Below are positions 60,238 to 64,000 of a stretch of 64,000 nucleotides of DNA, piece after piece. How positions within the stretch are numbered: position 1 is the stretch's first letter; every line of letters begins with the position of its first letter. The notes under the pieces were generated by a model. It worked only from the letters and a program-made list of their open reading frames with translations. It made no database searches and was not told the DNA's origin. The DNA is taken from NCBI GenBank assembly GCA_965218045.1, contig CBDCJX010000008.1, positions 434,001 through 498,000 on the forward strand, given 5' to 3'. Made by a program: the position numbers and the translations under genes. Source of the stretch: CAVRCA01 sp965218045 (lineage in GTDB: Bacteria > Pseudomonadota > Alphaproteobacteria > Acetobacterales > Acetobacteraceae).

Positions 60238-60965
60238 TCGGGATCGTACAGCGCGCTGTCGCGAAACTCCTCCGCCGCCAAAGCGGGGCCGACCAGCACC
60301 AGCGCGGTGCGCTCGATCGCGCTGTCACCCGCGAGGGCGGTAAGCTGGTCGAGCCGGCCGCGCAGCACCCGCTCGTCCGGCCAGCTCGCCCGCGCCACGA
60401 TGGCGACCGGGCAATCCGCGCCGTACAGCGGCAGCAACTCGGCGGCGATGCGGTCGAGCGCGTGGATCGCGAGATGCAGCACCAAGGTGGCACCGGTGAC
60501 GGCGAACGCGGCGAGGTTTTCTCCGTCGGGCATGCGCGAGGCACGGCCGGGGATGCGGGTCAGCACCACGCTCTGCGCCACCTCCGGCACCGTGAGCTCG
60601 CGCCCGAGTGTCGCGGCGGCGGCGGCGAACGCCGGCACGCCGGGGGTGAGCGTGAACGGAATGCCTTGCCGTCGCAGCCGACGCAGCTGCTCGGCCAGCG
60701 CGCTGTAGATCGACAGATCGCCCGAGTGCAGCCGTGCGATATCCTGCCCGGCCATGTGCGCGTCCACATACGCCGCCTCGATCTGATCCAGCGTCATGGG
60801 CGCGGTGTCGATCAGGCGCGCGTCGGGCGGGCAGTGCGCAAGCATCTGCGGCGGCACGATGGAGCCGGCGTAGAGGCACACCGGGCAGCGCGCCAGCAGC
60901 GCGGCCCCGCGCAATGTGAGCAGGTCGGCGGCGCCCGGCCCGGCGCCGATGAAATGCACTGTCAT
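60201..60965 (-). CDS. cobM: Precorrin-4 C11-methyltransferase CobM
   Basis: The tetrapyrrole methylase of 254 residues starts MTVHFIGAGPGAADLLTLRG and contains CLYAGSIVPPQMLAHCPPDA, then RLHSGDLSIYSALAEQLRRL, the distinguishing CobM/CbiF sequence. It methylates C11 of precorrin-4 in the aerobic branch. It is coupled to cobE upstream by 4 nt; its 3' end overlaps cbiD on the opposite strand. Confidence 0.93.
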   Translation of the reverse strand: MTVHFIGAGPGAADLLTLRGAALLARCPVCLYAGSIVPPQMLAHCPPDARLIDTAPMTLDQIEAAYVDAHMAGQDIARLHSGDLSIYSALAEQLRRLRRQGIPFTLTPGVPAFAAAAATLGRELTVPEVAQSVVLTRIPGRASRMPDGENLAAFAVTGATLVLHLAIHALDRIAAELLPLYGADCPVAIVARASWPDERVLRGRLDQLTALAGDSAIERTALVLVGPALAAEEFRDSALYDPDYRRRFRPGGAP

Positions 60966-61348
60966 GCGCCCTCCGCGATGGCGCAGGTCGAACGCGCGCC
61001 CACGATGCGCGGCAGGATCAGCCTGGCGTCCCCGCCAGCGGCGGCGAGCGCGCAGGCTTCCGCGACGGAAGCGAACCCCGTGGCCGCCGCCGCGCGCGCC
61101 GAGCGCGTCACGCAGCCGGACTGCGCCGCCGCCAACGCGGCCTCGGACACCAGCGCCAGCGCCAGACCGAGGGTGCTTGCCGCTGCAACAAGTTCGGGCG
61201 CGTCCTGCTTGAACACCGGAGCGGCGAGCAGCTTTGGCGCGCGGTTCGCCTTGGTCGCCGCGAGCCGGACCAGCGCGACGATCTCCTCGGCGGAGCAGTG
61301 CCGCGCACATCCGACTCCGGCGACGATCACGGTTTCTGCGCCGCCCAT
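60962..61348 (-). CDS. cobE: CobE/CbiG C-terminal-like cobalamin protein
   Basis: The 128-residue protein matches CobE, the small protein corresponding to the C-terminal part of CbiG: ETVIVAGVGCARHCSAEEIV, then VFKQDAPELVAAASTLGLAL and VTRSARAAAATGFASVAEAC. CobE is needed for aerobic cobalamin synthesis in known producers though its step is not settled. The ATG at 61348 overlaps the cobL end by about 22 nt. Confidence 0.85.
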   Translation of the reverse strand: MGGAETVIVAGVGCARHCSAEEIVALVRLAATKANRAPKLLAAPVFKQDAPELVAAASTLGLALALVSEAALAAAQSGCVTRSARAAAATGFASVAEACALAAAGGDARLILPRIVGARSTCAIAEGA

Positions 61349-62541
61349 TGCGTCACCGTCATCGCCGGGCGATAGCCGTGCAGCCGCCCGATACGATCCA
61401 GCCGCTCGATCGCGATGCGGGTGAGCGTGCCGCCGAGACTGCGCTGCGCCTCCACCAGCGCTACCTCGGTCTCGATCGTGACTGCGTTGGCCACGATACA
61501 ACCACCCGGACGCAGCGCCGCCCACGCGGTCCGGATCACGCACGTCTCGCGCGCACCGCCGCCAATGAACACCGCGTCGGGCGGATCGAGTTTTTTCAGC
61601 ACGTCCGGCGCCCGCCCTTGCACGATGCGCAGCGCGGAAACGCCGAGAGCGGCGGCGTTGCGCGCGGCCCGTGCGGCCCGATCGGCGCGGGGCTCCATGC
61701 CGATCGCGCGATTGGCCGGATGACGCAGCATCCACTCGATGCCGATCGAGCCCGAGCCGCAGCCGACATCCCACAGCATCGCACCCTGCGTCGGCGCCAG
61801 TGCGGCGAGGGTGATCGCGCGCACCTCGCGCCTGGTGATCTGGCCGTCATGCTCGAACAGCGCGTCAGGGAGTCCCGCCGCCAGCGGCAGCACGCGTGCG
61901 CCGGGACCAGCCGCCACCTCGATCGCGACCAGGTTCAGCGGGTCGATATCCCCCGGCAGCGCCGCCTCTGCGGTGACCGCGCGAATGCGCTCGCGCGGGC
62001 CGCCCAGCGCTTCCAGCACATGCAGGCGCGACGAGCCGAAGCCGCGCCCGCACAGCAGCGCCGCGATCGCAGCTGGCGTCGCTGCGTCGGCCGACAGCGC
62101 CAGCACGCGCGCGCCCGGTTGCAGGTGCGGCACCAATGCTTCAAGCGGGCGACCGCAGAACGACAGGGTCGTGGTCTCGTGCAGCGCCCAACCCAGTCGC
62201 GCGCACGCCAACGAGAACGCCGACGGCGCGGGCAGGCACGTCGTCTCCTCCGCCGGCACCAGCTGCGCCAGCGCCGCGCCGATGCCGTAGCAATACGGGT
62301 CGCCCGACGCCAGCACCGCCACTGGCCGGCCGCGCGCACGCAGGATGGCGGGATAGGCGTCGCTGATCGGGTGCGGCCAAGCCAACACCTCGCCTCGGAT
62401 CAGCGGCGCGGCCAAGCTCAGATGCCGCCCGCCGCCCACCACCAGCGAGGCGGATGCGAGCAAGGTCCGCGCGCTGGGCGACAGGCCCTCGACACCATCC
62501 TCGCCGATTCCCAGTATGGCAAGCCAGCGGGGCGGGCTCAT
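61327..62541 (-). CDS. cobL: Precorrin-6Y C5,15-methyltransferase (decarboxylating) CobL
   Basis: The 404-residue bifunctional enzyme methylates C5 and C15 and decarboxylates the C12 side chain. The N-terminal half is a CbiE-type tetrapyrrole methylase (WLAILGIGEDGVEGLSPSAR, then ASGDPYCYGIGAALAQLVPA). The C-terminal half is a CbiT-type methylase with the SAM motif GAMLWDVGCGSGSIGIEWML. The fused architecture is that of the aerobic CobL. It is divergent from cobK, with only 17 bp between the starts. Confidence 0.94.
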   Translation of the reverse strand: MSPPRWLAILGIGEDGVEGLSPSARTLLASASLVVGGGRHLSLAAPLIRGEVLAWPHPISDAYPAILRARGRPVAVLASGDPYCYGIGAALAQLVPAEETTCLPAPSAFSLACARLGWALHETTTLSFCGRPLEALVPHLQPGARVLALSADAATPAAIAALLCGRGFGSSRLHVLEALGGPRERIRAVTAEAALPGDIDPLNLVAIEVAAGPGARVLPLAAGLPDALFEHDGQITRREVRAITLAALAPTQGAMLWDVGCGSGSIGIEWMLRHPANRAIGMEPRADRAARAARNAAALGVSALRIVQGRAPDVLKKLDPPDAVFIGGGARETCVIRTAWAALRPGGCIVANAVTIETEVALVEAQRSLGGTLTRIAIERLDRIGRLHGYRPAMTVTQWAAQKP

Positions 62542-62558
62542 CGGGAGGATTGGCGAGG

Positions 62559-63308
62559 TTGCACGTGCTCATCCTCGGCGGCACCAGTGAGGCGTCGGCT
62601 CTGGCACGTGCGCTCGCCGGCGACGAGCGGTTTCATCCGATAGTTTCGCTGGCCGGCCGCACTCGCGCGCCCGTGTTGCCACCGGTTGCCTTTCGCATCG
62701 GCGGCTTCGGCGGAGTGACGGGTCTGGTCGCGTATCTGCGCACCGAGCGCGTTGACACCCTGGTCGACGCCACCCACCCGTTCGCCGCGCAAATCTCCGC
62801 CAACGCCGTCGCTGCTTCGGCGCAAGCAGGCGTGCCGCTGCTGCGCGTCGAGCGCCCGGCCTGGCACTCCGGCGTTGGCGACCGCTGGACCGAAGTGGCC
62901 GATGTCGCCGCTGCGGCACGCGCGCTCGGCGCTACGCCGCGTCGGGTGTTCCTGACCATTGGCCAGCAAGAGCTGGCGCCGTTCCGCGCCGCACCCTGGC
63001 ACGAGTACCTGATCCGCAGCGTCGATCCGCCCGCACCCGAGACGCTGCCACCGCGCGCCACGGTGATCGCCGCGCGCGGCCCGTTCGCCGAAGCCGAGGA
63101 GACAGCGCTGCTGCGCACACACCGCATCGAGGTGATCGTCACCAAGAACGCCGGCGGCAGCGCCACCGTGGCCAAGTTGCACGCCGCGCGCCGGCTCGGC
63201 CTGGTGGTGGTGATGGTCGCCCGCCCGAAGCTGGTTCCGGCCACGACCGTGCCGGATGTCGACGGCGCGCTCGCCTGGCTTCACGACGCACTCCCACGCG
63301 GCGTGTAG
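62559..63308 (+). CDS. cobK: Precorrin-6A reductase CobK
   Basis: CobK reduces precorrin-6A with NADPH. The 249-residue protein starts LHVLILGGTSEASALARALA (Rossmann-like) and contains VDTLVDATHPFAAQISANAV and VIVTKNAGGSATVAKLHAAR, all typical of CobK/CbiJ. The start is a TTG at 62559 with GGGAGGA 9 nt upstream; no ATG exists close by in frame. It is a plus-strand gene between minus-strand cobL and cobJ and overlaps cobJ convergently by 28 nt. Confidence 0.92.
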   Translation: MHVLILGGTSEASALARALAGDERFHPIVSLAGRTRAPVLPPVAFRIGGFGGVTGLVAYLRTERVDTLVDATHPFAAQISANAVAASAQAGVPLLRVERPAWHSGVGDRWTEVADVAAAARALGATPRRVFLTIGQQELAPFRAAPWHEYLIRSVDPPAPETLPPRATVIAARGPFAEAEETALLRTHRIEVIVTKNAGGSATVAKLHAARRLGLVVVMVARPKLVPATTVPDVDGALAWLHDALPRGV

Positions 63309-64000
63309 ACCCAGGGTGCGGCGCCCGGCCGCTCGATGCGGCGAGTCGCGGCCGAGCCGATCAGCACCAAGGTGCGCATGTCGGCCCACGCCGGGTTCGC
63401 CTCGGCCAAGGTCGTGACGGTGATGCGCTCGTCCTCGCGGCCGACGGCGGTGGCGAAGATCACCAGCGTCACGCCGGGCAGCGCGCCGCGCAACAGCGAA
63501 AATGCCTCGCCGAGCTGCCAGGGTCGCGCCTGCGAGGCGGGGTTGTACAGCGCAATCACGAACCCCGCCGCCGCCGCCCCGGTCAAGCGTTGCGCGACCA
63601 CCTCCCAAGGCTTGAGATTGTCCGACAGCGAGATGACGCAGAAATCGTGGCCGAGTGGCGCACCGATCCGTGCCGCCGCCGCGAGCATCGCGGAAACGCC
63701 GGGCACCACCTCGATTGCAAGGAGCCGCCATTCCGCCGGCCCGTGCTCGATTGCCTCGAACACCGCACTCGCCATCGCGAACACGCCAGGATCGCCGGAT
63801 GAGACCACCGCCACGTCGCGTCCCACCGCCGCCAACGCCAGCGCGTGACGCGCTCGGGCGAGTTCCTCGCGGTTGTCCGATTCGTGCCGCGTTTGATGCG
63901 CACGTGGCGCCACGCGGTCGAGATAGGTCGCGTACCCGACCAGATCGGTGGCGCGTGCCAACGCCGCATCGGCCTGCGCGGTCCGCATGGTCGGATTGCC
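63281..64000 (-). CDS. cobJ: Precorrin-3B C17-methyltransferase CobJ, partial (5' end beyond window)
   Basis: The minus-strand frame is open to the window edge, so the N-terminus is missing. The visible part contains the CobJ/CbiH signatures LVGYATYLDRVAPRAHQTRH, VAVVSSGDPGVFAMASAVFE, VVPGVSAMLAAAARIGAPLG and HDFCVISLSDNLKPWEV, plus FVIALYNPASQARPWQL. CobJ methylates C17 and contracts the ring. An internal ATG at 63988 could be mistaken for the start, but sequence before it (ends GNPT) continues the frame. Confidence 0.92.
   Translation of the reverse strand, partial: GNPTMRTAQADAALARATDLVGYATYLDRVAPRAHQTRHESDNREELARARHALALAAVGRDVAVVSSGDPGVFAMASAVFEAIEHGPAEWRLLAIEVVPGVSAMLAAAARIGAPLGHDFCVISLSDNLKPWEVVAQRLTGAAAAGFVIALYNPASQARPWQLGEAFSLLRGALPGVTLVIFATAVGREDERITVTTLAEANPAWADMRTLVLIGSAATRRIERPGAAPWVYTPRGSAS

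Noticed and set aside
55222..64000. Cobalamin riboswitch near the cob genes
   Set aside because: I looked for a B12-box-like sequence and upstream hairpins and found none; gaps between these genes are too short for the element.
1..64000. tRNA or rRNA genes
   Set aside because: No cloverleaf-like T-arm sequence (GTTCRANNC) with matching stems was recognised; I could not run a tRNA search.

Overview
The window is high-GC (about 70 percent by eye) alphaproteobacterial chromosome. A CtrA-family regulator, FliI/FliJ, PQQ-dependent alcohol oxidation, a system I (Ccm) cytochrome c maturation block and the largely aerobic-type cobalamin genes together suggest Rhodospirillales, possibly Acetobacteraceae. 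That placement is inference; no rRNA or other marker gene is present.

Layout. (1) 1-3266: insertion-sequence wreckage. A complete IS21-family element (123-2788) lies between a piece of an IS110-family transposase and the last 156 bp of an IS256-family element. (2) 3267-9501: a block visibly less GC-rich than the rest, with two glycosyltransferases, UDP-glucose 6-dehydrogenase, fliJ, fliI and a divergent CtrA-like regulator. (3) 9502-14463: an IS graveyard with a broken IS481-type and a broken IS3-type transposase, and a decayed adenine DNA methyltransferase gene cut by an intact IS256-family element that has a perfect 8-bp target duplication. (4) 14464-19161: a D-aminoacylase-like amidohydrolase, a carboxymuconolactone-decarboxylase-like protein and a two-subunit molybdenum hydroxylase. 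(5) 19136-27036: a compact cluster in the gene order of aryl-polyene/flexirubin-type pathways: methyltransferase, ACP, acyl-AMP ligase, hotdog dehydratase, acyltransferase, LolA-like protein, MMPL exporter and ketosynthase. It lacks a ketoreductase. (6) 27307-32606: ccmC-D-E-F-G-H-I, then an SdhAF4-like gene. (7) 32687-36102: a second D-aminoacylase-like paralogue, a Cys-rich secreted protein, a methyltransferase and a CobC-like phosphatase. (8) 36173-45225: a PQQ alcohol-oxidation module with beta-propeller protein, substrate-binding protein, cytochrome c and a methanol/ethanol-type quinoprotein carrying a D-x-D motif. Behind it lies a three-gene TolQ/ExbD-like proton-channel module. (9) 45401-55197: a tyrosine recombinase, a YghU-type GST, an OsmC-like protein with its LysR regulator, and a stress group (two YsnF-type proteins, membrane proteins, tandem UspA, ArsB/NhaD-type transporter). 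(10) 55222-64000: cobalamin biosynthesis (cobS, cobT, cobB, cobA, cbiD, cobM, cobE, cobL, cobK, cobJ). cobS appears frameshifted near its 3' end and cobJ runs off the window.

Most genes in the functional blocks overlap by 1-11 nt (ATGA/GTGA couplings), pointing to polycistronic units. The candidates most worth follow-up are the minimal aryl-polyene-like cluster, the stator-like module next to the quinoprotein, the three 42-bp hairpin repeats before 50938, the fossil DNA methyltransferase and the cobS frameshift.
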